This document shows positions 1-7,991 of a DNA stretch of 33,628 nt, piece by piece; the stretch's first letter is position 1; each line of letters opens with the position of its first letter. The stretch is from contig JAFGIA010000174.1 in the NCBI GenBank assembly GCA_016929795.1, forward strand, positions 1-33,628, given 5' to 3'. The position numbers and the translations under genes were made by a program. This DNA comes from Anaerolineae bacterium (GTDB lineage Bacteria; Chloroflexota; Anaerolineae; JAAYZQ01). The notes beneath the pieces are model-generated. The model made no database searches and was not told the DNA's origin. It saw only the letters and a list, made by a program, of their open reading frames with translations.

Positions 1-56
1 AGGATGGGGACTATTTGCTCATAGGAGAGACAACGCTCGCATTCAAGCGCCTGTAG
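1..56 (+). CDS. C-terminal end of an FHA-domain protein (partial)
   Basis: Reading from base 3, an open frame runs to a TAG stop at 54-56 and encodes DGDYLLIGETTLAFKRL. This looks like the last two beta strands of an FHA domain: the preceding 'GD' turn, then an 'IGETTLxF' strand, matching the C-termini of the FHA proteins that follow (for example 'GDQVRFGEADFMF' and 'GEQVRIGDTLLTIQL'). The gene begins outside the window. Its stop lies 40 bases before the next start, so it probably belongs to the same transcription unit. The call rests on 17 residues, so it is plausible rather than certain. Confidence 0.6.
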   Translation, partial: DGDYLLIGETTLAFKRL

Positions 57-96
57 CGAAAGAACGATCGCGGGCGACTGGAAGGACTGAGAGACG

Positions 97-1875
97 ATGA
101 AAGCCACGCGCGGTTTGATCCTGCTGGGGTTGGTAATGCTGCTTGCTGGCGGGCTGCCTGCCGGCGCGCAGGGGGCAGTGAACGTCTCACTTGACGAGGT
201 CCGCCTGGATGAGTTTCCGACCGCCAAAGCACTGGTCACGGTACGAAACGCCAACGGCGTGCCGATCCAGGGCCTCGACGTCGGGCAGTTCGAATTGGTC
301 GAAGATGGGCACTCCTCTTTTCCACCCTCTCAAGTCGTCACTCAGGTGAACGCCGATGCGACCATCTCGATCGTCCTCGTGATCGACGTCAGCGGCAGCA
401 TGAAAGGTACGCCGATCAGAGAGGCGATCCGCGCCGCCAATGCCCTCATCGATCAACTGTCACCCAGCGACCGTGGCGCGATCATCGCCTTCGCCGACAA
501 TGTGGATCTCGACGTCGACAACCTGGCCGAAGGCAAAGAGATCGGCTTCACCACCGACAAGAATGCACTGCGCAACGTCGTGAACTTTCTCGAAGCCAAG
601 ATCGGATGGGACACCCCCCTCTACGATGCCATCTATAAAGGCGTCAAGATGATCTCCAGCGAGCCTGCCGGCAAGCGTGCGCTGGTCGTGCTCACCGACG
701 GCCGCGACGAGCGCGACAACAAAGATGGGGTTGCCGTGGCCGATAAAGGCAGCCTCTCCACACCCGATGACCCGATCAACGAAGCGAACCGCTACAACAT
801 CCCGATCTTTACCGTCGGCCTGGAAGGCCTCGGCGGCAAGCTGAATGCCAACTATTTGCGGCGCGTGACCGAGCGTACAGGGGGCGTCTATCAGGAAACA
901 CCCCAGCCCGAAGAACTCACCCCGTTGTTCCAAAACGTCGTGAGCCAGCTCAAGCAACAGTATGTCCTCACCTATGACTCCCGCCTCGATCAAGACAACC
1001 AATACCACAGCCTGGCCGTGCGCGTCCAGATCCCACAGGGCCAGGGATTCGATGAGAGAAAATTCTCGTTTCCGGGGGTAGAAGTAGAGGTCGGCCCCGA
1101 GTCGCCGATCTCTCCCGGCACAGAAGAGGGCAGCAGTGAGCCAGGAGAATCTGGCTCACCCACACCCGAGACCCCGCCGCTCGTCGTGGAGCAAGAAGAG
1201 GCCTGGTACCAGCCATTCCTCGACACCCTGAAGGAAGAGCCACTGCTGGCAGGCATCATCGGCCTCGGCCTGCTGCTCTTCCTGGCACTGCTCATCACCC
1301 TCATCGTCGTGCTCGTCCGCGGTCGAACCCGAGCCTCCCTTGGACCAGGCTCGACGGGCGAGTTCGAGCCATTCGATTCACTCGGCGAGCCAGTTGCATA
1401 CAGACAGTCGTGGGTACCGGCGCCAACCGACGCCGGCCCTCCTGCCGTCGGTACCCCCGTCCTCGGCACCGGGCGGATCGAGCCAACGGCCTGGGGCGGT
1501 CCCCCCATCGGCACACCAGTTGACGCGCCAGCCTCACCCGGCATCCCAACTGCCGGCAACACGCTGCTCATCCAGAAAAAGCCACAACACATGGCCGTGC
1601 TCGTCGACAGGCAGCGGCCCGAGATCAAGTACGACCTGACGGGCACCACAAATGTGGGCCGGGCGCGCACCAATCAGATCGTGCTCGATCACCCCACGAT
1701 CTCGCGTCAGCACGCGTGGATCAAAATCGAGGGAGACAGCTATCTCATCTTTGACGTCGGAAGCTCGAACGGGACCTTTGTCAATGATGAGCGGGTGCTG
1801 GAGCCGCGCAAGCTGCAAAGTGGCGATCAGGTGCGTTTTGGCGAGGCGGACTTTATGTTCAGCCAGCTATTCTAG
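97..1875 (+). CDS. Membrane VWA-FHA protein
   Basis: A 592-residue protein. Residues 1-25 form a signal peptide (MKATR, then a hydrophobic stretch ending near AGA). A von Willebrand A domain spans about 85-290 with a complete MIDAS: DVSGS at 97-101, T173 in 'WDTPLYDA' and D201 in 'LTDGRD'. A Pro/Ser/Glu-rich linker (335-370) leads to a membrane segment at about 383-407, then a disordered cytoplasmic linker, then an FHA domain at about 500-592 with GR, SRQH and SSNGTFV motifs. The inferred topology puts the metal-dependent ligand-binding VWA outside and the phosphothreonine-reading FHA inside. The likely role is linking an external or wall ligand to the kinases encoded downstream. A GGAAGGA element lies shortly upstream of the ATG. 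It ends 12 bases before the next FHA gene. Confidence 0.9.
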   Translation: MKATRGLILLGLVMLLAGGLPAGAQGAVNVSLDEVRLDEFPTAKALVTVRNANGVPIQGLDVGQFELVEDGHSSFPPSQVVTQVNADATISIVLVIDVSGSMKGTPIREAIRAANALIDQLSPSDRGAIIAFADNVDLDVDNLAEGKEIGFTTDKNALRNVVNFLEAKIGWDTPLYDAIYKGVKMISSEPAGKRALVVLTDGRDERDNKDGVAVADKGSLSTPDDPINEANRYNIPIFTVGLEGLGGKLNANYLRRVTERTGGVYQETPQPEELTPLFQNVVSQLKQQYVLTYDSRLDQDNQYHSLAVRVQIPQGQGFDERKFSFPGVEVEVGPESPISPGTEEGSSEPGESGSPTPETPPLVVEQEEAWYQPFLDTLKEEPLLAGIIGLGLLLFLALLITLIVVLVRGRTRASLGPGSTGEFEPFDSLGEPVAYRQSWVPAPTDAGPPAVGTPVLGTGRIEPTAWGGPPIGTPVDAPASPGIPTAGNTLLIQKKPQHMAVLVDRQRPEIKYDLTGTTNVGRARTNQIVLDHPTISRQHAWIKIEGDSYLIFDVGSSNGTFVNDERVLEPRKLQSGDQVRFGEADFMFSQLF

Positions 1876-1887
1876 AGGAAGGTTGCT

Positions 1888-3345
1888 ATGGAGCTTGTGA
1901 CAGCCGACGGCCGGCGTTATATAGTCAAGGTAGGACGTAGCATCGTGGGCCGGTCGCTCGACAGCGACATCCCCCTCGACGACGGTGCCATGTCCAGGCA
2001 CCACGCCGAGCTGCAGTGGAATGGGCAGCAATGTTTCCTGGTCGACCTGGGCAGCACCAACGGCACCTTTGTCGAGGGCCAACAGCTCGCCCCGGGCCAA
2101 GCCACGATGGTGCTGCCTGGTATGCAGATTCGCTTTGGCCCCAATCTATCCGTCACCCTGGTGCCAGGCCAGGCACCCGCGCCCCAGGCAGCACCCGGAG
2201 CCGCCCCTGTCTCACCCGCGGTCGGATACCCTGAAAGCCCCCAGGCAGCGCACAGCGGCGGATTGGACCTTTTTTTTCAGGCATTCGACGTCGCCCTCCA
2301 CCCACGCAAACTGGGCGTGGCGTTCGCCGGCCTCCTCCTGTCCATGGTCGTCAGCGCCTTCTTTCTCTGGGTCCTGCGCGAAGCAGGAGAAGTGAGCGCG
2401 GCACTCGAAATCGGGATGGGCCTCGTCGGCATCGGGTGCGTATGGCTGATCTATACCCTCACAGCCGGGACCATCTCCCGCCTGGTCCTCGTGGAGCTCG
2501 GCCAGGCACAGCGCATAGACGTGCGTGCCGCCCTGCGCTACACAGTGCAGAACCTGCTCACCTTTCTCCTCTCCCCTCTACTCCTCCTGATGGGCATCGT
2601 GCTTGTCGTCGTCATCGAGGGCATCCTCCTGCTCATCGGCAGGATCGAAGCCATTGGCGAGATCGTCGTTGCTCTCGCCTTCCTGCCACTCGTCCTGCTC
2701 AACCTGGGGCTCCTCGTCGTCGCCATGTTCGGCACAACGCTCACCTTTCCTATCATCGCCGATCGTGGCGGGAGCATTGCCGATACGCTCCGGCGAGTAC
2801 TGGGCTTTGTGCGCCACACGCCTGCACGCCTGATCGGCTACACGCTCGTCGCCGCCCTCGTCTCCCTCTTTTTGTTCCTCGTCGCGTTCTACCTCATATT
2901 CACCGCATCTTCGGCCACCGCCCTGCTCGCCGAGATGGGCATGGAACCTGCCAAGTTCGTGAGCGTGTTTGTCGGGCTGTCTCTCAATCCCAACGATATC
3001 GCGTCTGGCCTCCTATTGGACAACCTCGGCCTCTTTGGCTACGCGCCGCCGGCCAGCTATCGGATCGCCCAGATCCTCTTTGCACTTGCCTCGTCGGCAC
3101 TCATCATGCTGGCGGTGACGGTGCCACAGTTGTTTTATCTGGCCAGTGTCTGCGCCGTCTACCTGAACTTGGGCCAGGATCTACCCGAGGCCGGCCCGGC
3201 CGGCATAGATTGGCAAACACGCCCTGAATCGGGTGCCACCCCGAGACAGGAGCATCCAGCCGACCAAAAGCTGTGCTGGAGCTGTGGGTCGGCGTTGGCC
3301 TACGATCAGAGCTACTGCCCATACTGTGGGCAGATGCAGCGCTAA
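1888..3345 (+). CDS. FHA / multi-TM / zinc-ribbon membrane protein
   Basis: A 485-residue protein with no signal peptide. Residues 1-92 are an FHA domain (VGRSLDSDI, SRHH, STNGTFVEG). After a Pro/Ala linker, residues of about 140-435 hold roughly six hydrophobic helices, similar in appearance to bacterial glycerophosphoryl-diester or 'DUF' type integral membrane domains, though I cannot name the family. The C-terminus is a zinc ribbon with two CxxC pairs, CWSCG and CPYCG. A GAGGAAGG ribosome site precedes the ATG, and the gene lies 12 bases after the VWA-FHA gene and 10 before the next, so co-translation is likely. The FHA domain probably docks it to an autophosphorylated kinase of this cluster. 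Transport or scaffold functions are both possible. Confidence 0.85.
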   Translation: MELVTADGRRYIVKVGRSIVGRSLDSDIPLDDGAMSRHHAELQWNGQQCFLVDLGSTNGTFVEGQQLAPGQATMVLPGMQIRFGPNLSVTLVPGQAPAPQAAPGAAPVSPAVGYPESPQAAHSGGLDLFFQAFDVALHPRKLGVAFAGLLLSMVVSAFFLWVLREAGEVSAALEIGMGLVGIGCVWLIYTLTAGTISRLVLVELGQAQRIDVRAALRYTVQNLLTFLLSPLLLLMGIVLVVVIEGILLLIGRIEAIGEIVVALAFLPLVLLNLGLLVVAMFGTTLTFPIIADRGGSIADTLRRVLGFVRHTPARLIGYTLVAALVSLFLFLVAFYLIFTASSATALLAEMGMEPAKFVSVFVGLSLNPNDIASGLLLDNLGLFGYAPPASYRIAQILFALASSALIMLAVTVPQLFYLASVCAVYLNLGQDLPEAGPAGIDWQTRPESGATPRQEHPADQKLCWSCGSALAYDQSYCPYCGQMQR

Positions 3346-3355
3346 AGGAGGAACG

Positions 3356-3904
3356 ATGGCGGGTACAGAGATGATAGCCATTGTGCTCTTGGTCATCGTA
3401 TTGTCGGTGGCACTCGTCGGCAGCGCGTTGATCATCGCCTTGCTCGCCGGGAGGCCACGCCAGCAGATTGCCTCGCCAACCCCGCTCCCAATGCCATATT
3501 CAAAACGCCAGAGCGCAGGTGTGGGCGTCCACTATCGCAGCGTGACCCCCTCCGCGCTTCAGCGCACCGAGCCGCGCGGCCTGCCTACCCCGCCCCGCCA
3601 TCCCGACGCGAGACGGTCGCCCAGGATCATGATCCACAACGGTCCTTTGCGTGGCAGCTTCTACTCACTGGCGCGCCCCACTCTCGCCATCGGCCGCGGC
3701 GATATATGCACCATCGCGCTTCCAGACCCCCGTGTCTCGCGCCAGCATCTGCGCATCGAGTGGCGCAGCGACGGGTTGTACCTGGTCGATACCCACAGCA
3801 CCAATGGCACGTACGTCAACGGCCGGCGCATCGGGCACTACCGGCTGCATGGTGGCGAACAGGTGAGGATCGGAGACACGCTCTTGACCATCCAGTTGGA
3901 CTGA
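3356..3904 (+). CDS. Small TM-anchored FHA protein
   Basis: A 182-residue protein. The start is the ATG after AAAGGAGGAACG, a strong ribosome site; the longer open frame upstream would overlap the previous gene and lacks such a site. A single N-terminal membrane helix (about 5-32) is followed by a Pro/Arg-rich linker and a C-terminal FHA domain (about 88-182) with the canonical IGRGD, SRQH and STNGTYVNG motifs. The protein therefore displays a phosphothreonine-binding domain on the inner face of the membrane and has no enzymatic domain. It probably acts as an adaptor for the kinase substrates of this cluster. Confidence 0.88.
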   Translation: MAGTEMIAIVLLVIVLSVALVGSALIIALLAGRPRQQIASPTPLPMPYSKRQSAGVGVHYRSVTPSALQRTEPRGLPTPPRHPDARRSPRIMIHNGPLRGSFYSLARPTLAIGRGDICTIALPDPRVSRQHLRIEWRSDGLYLVDTHSTNGTYVNGRRIGHYRLHGGEQVRIGDTLLTIQLD

Positions 3905-4057
3905 TCGGCCGGCGCCGCGCGCACGGCGGTGCACGATGTCAGAAACTGGATAATTCTGTCGATGCGCAGTCCCCGCGCCCCCTGCTGGTGAGTTTGCACA
4001 CAGTTGGCAAAACCACCCTCAGCGGCGCATTCTGCAAGTGAGTGAGGAGGGAAAAAG

Positions 4058-4801
4058 GTGAACGACCTACAACTGGTCACGAGAGACGGGCGATCGGTGC
4101 CACTGCGTGGCACCAAGATCACCATCGGCCGTGGCGCCGACAACGATCTGGTCCTCAACATCACCGAGTTGTCACGCCACCACGCTGAGATCCGCTTCGA
4201 TGGCCAAACCTGGGCGCTGGTCGACCTCGGCAGCACCAACGGCACCGCAGTCGACGGCGGCCCGCTGCGGCCACATCAAGCCATGCCCCTGCGCCCTGGC
4301 AGCACCGTCAGCATGGGCGGGCACGACGTCTTTCACCTGGAATATGCCCCCGTGGCCTCGATCCCATTCCCTATCGACGTGGACGAGTTTGAAGGCCCTG
4401 CCCGAAAGGGCAGGACGCCGTGGGTCTATGCCCTGGCCGCCCTGGCAGCCATCCTGATCATCGGCCTCGGCGTGCTCGTCGTGCTCCTCTTGAACGAAAC
4501 AGACGATGCAGCCACCCCCACCAGCCAGCAAGTGGGCGAGACCGCTGCGCCTGTGAGCACACCCGGCGCGACAGGCGCCGCCACGCCGGTGGGCGAAGGG
4601 GAGGCACCCACTGCGACATGGACAGCAGCCCCACCATCTCCCACCTCGGGCGGCGAGGCAATCCCCACTTCACCATCGAGCCAACAAGCACCGAGCGCTA
4701 CTCCACCGATCAATGCCACATCACTCGTGCCTACCCTGAGCGATCTCGCCACCATGATGCCGCCGGTCCTGACTGCAGGCACACCCGGTGCCCAGCCGTG
4801 A
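4058..4801 (+). CDS. FHA-TM protein with Thr/Pro-rich outer tail
   Basis: A 247-residue protein beginning with GTG, preceded by GAGGAGGGAAAAAG. The FHA domain fills residues 1-95 (IGRGADNDL, SRHH, STNGTAVDG). A basic patch (ARKGR) precedes one membrane helix at about 124-148, and the remaining 100 residues are Thr, Ser, Pro and Ala-rich (repeats such as TPTS, TPGAT, SPTS). Predicted topology is FHA inside and a flexible, possibly glycosylated tail outside, the reverse order of the VWA-FHA protein. The 153-base gap before it holds no convincing promoter. Confidence 0.87.
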   Translation: MNDLQLVTRDGRSVPLRGTKITIGRGADNDLVLNITELSRHHAEIRFDGQTWALVDLGSTNGTAVDGGPLRPHQAMPLRPGSTVSMGGHDVFHLEYAPVASIPFPIDVDEFEGPARKGRTPWVYALAALAAILIIGLGVLVVLLLNETDDAATPTSQQVGETAAPVSTPGATGAATPVGEGEAPTATWTAAPPSPTSGGEAIPTSPSSQQAPSATPPINATSLVPTLSDLATMMPPVLTAGTPGAQP

Positions 4802-4940
4802 GAGGGTCACGTTCCGGCTCCAACCCGCCCTGCCATCCAAATTCTCTATGCCGGGTGCATTTCCTATTAGCTCAAGGCCCTGTCCCCGGGGCCGTTCTCG
4901 CCGTGGGCAGCAAGTTGCCGAGGGCATTGAAATACACCCT

Positions 4941-4957
4941 CCACGTCAGGGACGTGG
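4941..4957. promoter_or_regulatory. Inverted repeat upstream of kinase promoter (possible operator)
   Basis: CCACGTC-AGG-GACGTGG is a perfect 7-bp inverted repeat with a 3-base centre. It lies 7 bases upstream of the -35 box at 4965, a typical location for an activator or repressor half-site pair. Binding by a regulator is inference. Confidence 0.45.
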
Positions 4958-4959
4958 TA

Positions 4960-4980
4960 CTGCGTTGTACTATCACGCAG
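4960..4980. promoter_or_regulatory. Second inverted repeat overlapping the -35 box
   Basis: CTGCGT (4960-4965) and ACGCAG (4975-4980) form a 6-bp inverted repeat with a 9-base spacer that overlaps the -35 element. A protein bound here would occlude RNA polymerase. The arms are short, so chance occurrence is possible. Confidence 0.3.
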
Positions 4981-4993
4981 GATGTGGTATAAT
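4965..4993 (+). promoter_or_regulatory. Sigma-70-type promoter for the kinase operon
   Basis: TTGTAC at 4965-4970 and a consensus TATAAT at 4988-4993 are separated by exactly 17 bases. Transcription would start near 5000, leaving a leader of about 110 bases before the TTG start at 5111. This is one of the two best promoter matches in the window. Confidence 0.75.
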
Positions 4994-5110
4994 CCATGCT
5001 GGAACAGCCAACGGTGCCCGGTGCTGCCATCCATCGCTGGACACCTGTGAGCGGCATCCGTTCCACAGTCCGTGCCCTTTTGTCAGGCCAATGACGGAAA
5101 GGATAGCTCC

Positions 5111-6646
5111 TTGAGCCTGGTGGGAAGCACACTCGGAAAGTACCAGGTCCTGTCAGAACTGGGCCGGGGTGGCATGGCCATCGTGTACCAGGGCTATAAC
5201 CCTGCCCTCCAGCGCACCGTCGCACTCAAAGTCCTTCCCGATCGCCTTGCCGTCGACCGCGACTTTGTCGAGCGCTTCAAGCGCGAGGCCCAGACGGCGG
5301 CACAACTCAAGCATCCCAACATCGTGACGATCTATGACGTCGAGCATGAGGGGGAAACGCCCTTCATCGTGATGGAGTACCTGCGCGGGCACACCCTGCA
5401 GCACGAGCTCGAGGGGAAGGGCCCTCTTCCGCTCAAGCGCATCGTCGAGATTGTGCGCGCACTCGGCAGCGCCCTGGACTATGCGCACAGCCAGGGGCTC
5501 ACCCACCGTGATGTCAAGCCGAGCAACGTCATGATCGACCCTGAAGGGCACGTCACGCTCATGGACTTTGGCATCGTCAAAGCCGCAGCCGACAGGGTGC
5601 AGCTCACCACCGAAGGCGTCCAGATCGGAACGCCCGAGTACATGTCGCCGGAACAGATCGAGGGCAGGCCTGTCGACCCACGCTCCGACATCTATTCCCT
5701 GGGCGTGGTGCTCTTTCAGATGCTCACCGGGCGAGTCCCGTTTCAGGGGCCATCACTGCACCAGGTTCTCTACAGCCACGTCCACCAGGAGCCACCTCCC
5801 CTGTCACGCTTTGTCCCTGGGCTTCCAGAGACGGTCGACAAGATCGTCCTGCGCGCCCTGGCCAAGCAAGCAGACCAGCGTTTTCAGACGGCAGGCCAGC
5901 TCGCCGCCGTGTTGACCCAGGCCGCGATCGACGGCGTATCCGTTGCCCATGCGCGGCCGGCCAGGGCCAAGCTCAAGCTCGTCTCCCCCGACGGCAGCGA
6001 GTATCCTCTGGTGGGCATCGTGGGCATCGGCCGTGGCCCCCAAAACGCGATCTATATCGCCGACAAGCGCATCTCCCGGCAGCACGCCCAGGTGCGCTGC
6101 GATGACGCCTTTTGCCAGATCTCTGACCTCGGCAGCGTGAACGGCACATTTGTCAATGATGACCGCCTGCGCCCCAGCACACCTTGCACCCTCACGCCGG
6201 GTGACCGCGTGCGGTTTGGGCCCGGCGTCACATTCGTCGTCGCACCCGGCACAGCCGCCGAGCCACTTCGCACTCCACGACGGCGCACCTCCTTTACCAC
6301 GACGCTGCGCGAGCGCATTCGCACCGACAGGCGCTCCCGGGCACTGGCCCTGCTCGGCGGCTCGATCACCCTCATCCTGCTCGTCCTCTGCGTCGCACTC
6401 GTGATCGTGAACGACAGCGCCCGCTCCGCCCAGTTGACGATTGTCAACAGCACAGGCCAGGACATCCAGATCGAGATCGGCAACAGGGAGTGGCACATCG
6501 AGGCAAACCAGTACCGCCCCATCCGTTTCCGCCCGGGCGAATACGATTATATCATCACGCTCCAGGACGAGACCACACTGGAGCAGCACGCCAATTGGCA
6601 CGTGGGCGACAATGGCCAACTGCAGATATTCGCAGGCGGCGACTGA
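5111..6646 (+). CDS. Ser/Thr protein kinase with FHA domain and TM
   Basis: PknB-like Hanks-type kinase of 511 residues from the TTG at 5111, which sits 7 bases after GGAAAGGA; a GTG at 5072 would add 13 residues but has no clear ribosome site. The kinase domain (about 8-270) has a glycine loop GRGGMAIVY, K40, HRDVKPSN (HRD 132-134), DFG 152-154 and GTPEYMSPEQ, so it should be active and is an RD kinase. An FHA domain follows at about 287-380 (IGRGPQN, SRQH, SVNGTFVND). A basic stretch and one membrane helix (about 420-440) precede a 70-residue outer domain of beta character. The intramolecular FHA may bind its own autophosphorylated loop or recruit the FHA-partner substrates. It is the first gene after the promoter at 4965-4993. 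Confidence 0.93.
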   Translation: MSLVGSTLGKYQVLSELGRGGMAIVYQGYNPALQRTVALKVLPDRLAVDRDFVERFKREAQTAAQLKHPNIVTIYDVEHEGETPFIVMEYLRGHTLQHELEGKGPLPLKRIVEIVRALGSALDYAHSQGLTHRDVKPSNVMIDPEGHVTLMDFGIVKAAADRVQLTTEGVQIGTPEYMSPEQIEGRPVDPRSDIYSLGVVLFQMLTGRVPFQGPSLHQVLYSHVHQEPPPLSRFVPGLPETVDKIVLRALAKQADQRFQTAGQLAAVLTQAAIDGVSVAHARPARAKLKLVSPDGSEYPLVGIVGIGRGPQNAIYIADKRISRQHAQVRCDDAFCQISDLGSVNGTFVNDDRLRPSTPCTLTPGDRVRFGPGVTFVVAPGTAAEPLRTPRRRTSFTTTLRERIRTDRRSRALALLGGSITLILLVLCVALVIVNDSARSAQLTIVNSTGQDIQIEIGNREWHIEANQYRPIRFRPGEYDYIITLQDETTLEQHANWHVGDNGQLQIFAGGD

Positions 6647-6679
6647 CAGAGATCGGAGCCACGGAGAGAGGGAGGAAAT

Positions 6680-7894
6680 GTGGCCAATTTGTTGATCGGG
6701 CGCCAACTCGGCCAATACCAGGTCATCTCTGAGCTGGGACGGGGCCAGCATTCTGTCGTCTACAAAGCGTGGCAGCAGGCGCTCGAACGTTATGTCACGC
6801 TCAAAGTGCTCTACCAACACGATGAAACCACACGACAGAAGCTGCAGGCCGAAGCCTTGCTCACCGCCGACCTGATCCAGCGCGGCGCCGTCAACATTCG
6901 CCAGATCTACGAAGTCGGCCAGACCGGCGACGGCTATCTCTTTGTCGCACTCGAATATGTAGAGGATTCGCTCGACCACCTGATGCGCCGGGCCAGGAGC
7001 CGCGGCGGCGTCATCAACCCTTTCGCCGCCGCGCGCCTGCTCATGCCTGTCGCCGTTGCCCTCGACACAGTCCACCACCTGGGGTACACTCACCTCGACC
7101 TCAAGCCACAGAATATTCTGATCTCGAACATGGGCCGCGCGATGCTGGCCGACTTTGGCATTGCGCAGCGACACAACACCACCACCCACGCCTGCACCCC
7201 GTCGTACGCCTCTCCCGAACAGGCCGACGGCGCGCGCCGCGTGGGGCCGTGGAGCGACATCTATTCACTGGGCGTGATCCTGTACGAGATGGTCACGGGA
7301 CGCAAACCGTTCCGGGCCGAGGTTGACCTGGTCATTCTGAACAAGCATCTGACCGAGAAACCGGTGCCGCCTCGCACCTACAACCGCAGCCTGACGGGGG
7401 GTCAGGAGCGCGCGATTCTGAGAGCACTCGCCAAGTCCCCCGCGGACCGTCCGCGCACCGCGACCGAGTTATTGACACTCCTATCCCGCTCCGACAACCT
7501 TGTTTCCACGGTCCGCAGCGTGCCGAGCGACCTCTGGAAGATCAGCACGAGCTGGATACGGCGCGCTCCGCGCCTGGCCATCGCCGGGATCGTGTTGGCA
7601 TTGATCCTCGTCACGCTCCTGCTCGTGGGACGCATCGTGTGGCCTGGCTTTTTATCCGGGGGAGCGGCGACCGGCGGGTCGCCCACCGCCGCAGCCGCAA
7701 CGCACACGGCCGCTGTCTTGCCCACAGACACGCCGGTGCCCACACTGACACGCACGCCAACGCCTACGGCCATCCCAACTTCCACCTTGGCACCGACACC
7801 AACACCGACCAACACCCGCAGGCCGGCGCCCACCCGCACGCCGACGCCAGTCATGACCATCACCGTGCCGATTGCGACTACGGCGGGCCCGTGA
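6680..7894 (+). CDS. Non-RD Ser/Thr protein kinase with TM and Thr/Pro-rich stalk
   Basis: A 404-residue protein starting at GTG after GGAGGAAAT. The kinase domain (about 8-270) has GRGQHSVVYKA, K42, E58 and DFG 158-160, but the catalytic loop reads HLDLKPQN (138-145), with Leu in place of the Arg of HRD. In the eukaryotic-type kinase family this marks a non-RD kinase, usually not controlled by activation-loop phosphorylation. The activation segment is short and the GTPEY motif is altered to CTPSYASPEQ. A membrane helix lies at about 298-320, followed by about 80 outer residues of Thr/Pro repeats (TPTPT). It has no FHA or outer globular domain. It lies 33 bases after the FHA kinase and is probably co-transcribed with it. 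Confidence 0.9.
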   Translation: MANLLIGRQLGQYQVISELGRGQHSVVYKAWQQALERYVTLKVLYQHDETTRQKLQAEALLTADLIQRGAVNIRQIYEVGQTGDGYLFVALEYVEDSLDHLMRRARSRGGVINPFAAARLLMPVAVALDTVHHLGYTHLDLKPQNILISNMGRAMLADFGIAQRHNTTTHACTPSYASPEQADGARRVGPWSDIYSLGVILYEMVTGRKPFRAEVDLVILNKHLTEKPVPPRTYNRSLTGGQERAILRALAKSPADRPRTATELLTLLSRSDNLVSTVRSVPSDLWKISTSWIRRAPRLAIAGIVLALILVTLLLVGRIVWPGFLSGGAATGGSPTAAAATHTAAVLPTDTPVPTLTRTPTPTAIPTSTLAPTPTPTNTRRPAPTRTPTPVMTITVPIATTAGP

Positions 7895-7991
7895 CCGGGC
7901 CGGCCTGAGGATAGGAAAAGATGATCTGCTCAAATGGAAACAACCCGCAGCCAGGTTGGGGCTGCTGCACAACGGAACAAAGGGGGTGCGC

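Larger units (their letters stand above)
4802..5110 (+). other. 309-base intergenic regulatory region
   Basis: No gene is supported here. The region holds a short GC-rich hairpin (GGCCC at 4876-4880 against GGGCC at 4888-4892, with no T-run after it), a perfect 7-bp inverted repeat at 4941-4957, a 6-bp inverted repeat at 4960-4980 and a sigma-70-like promoter at 4965-4993. It separates the FHA adaptor genes from the kinase/phosphatase genes. Confidence 0.6.

Noticed and set aside
4004..4033. Possible promoter TTGGCA with CATTCT before the FHA-TM gene
   Set aside because: Spacing is 18 bases, the -10 matches only half the consensus, and it sits too close to the start codon.
5804..7189. 461-residue minus-strand open frame
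   Set aside because: It crosses two clear kinase genes on the plus strand, has no motif of its own and is a typical GC-rich shadow.
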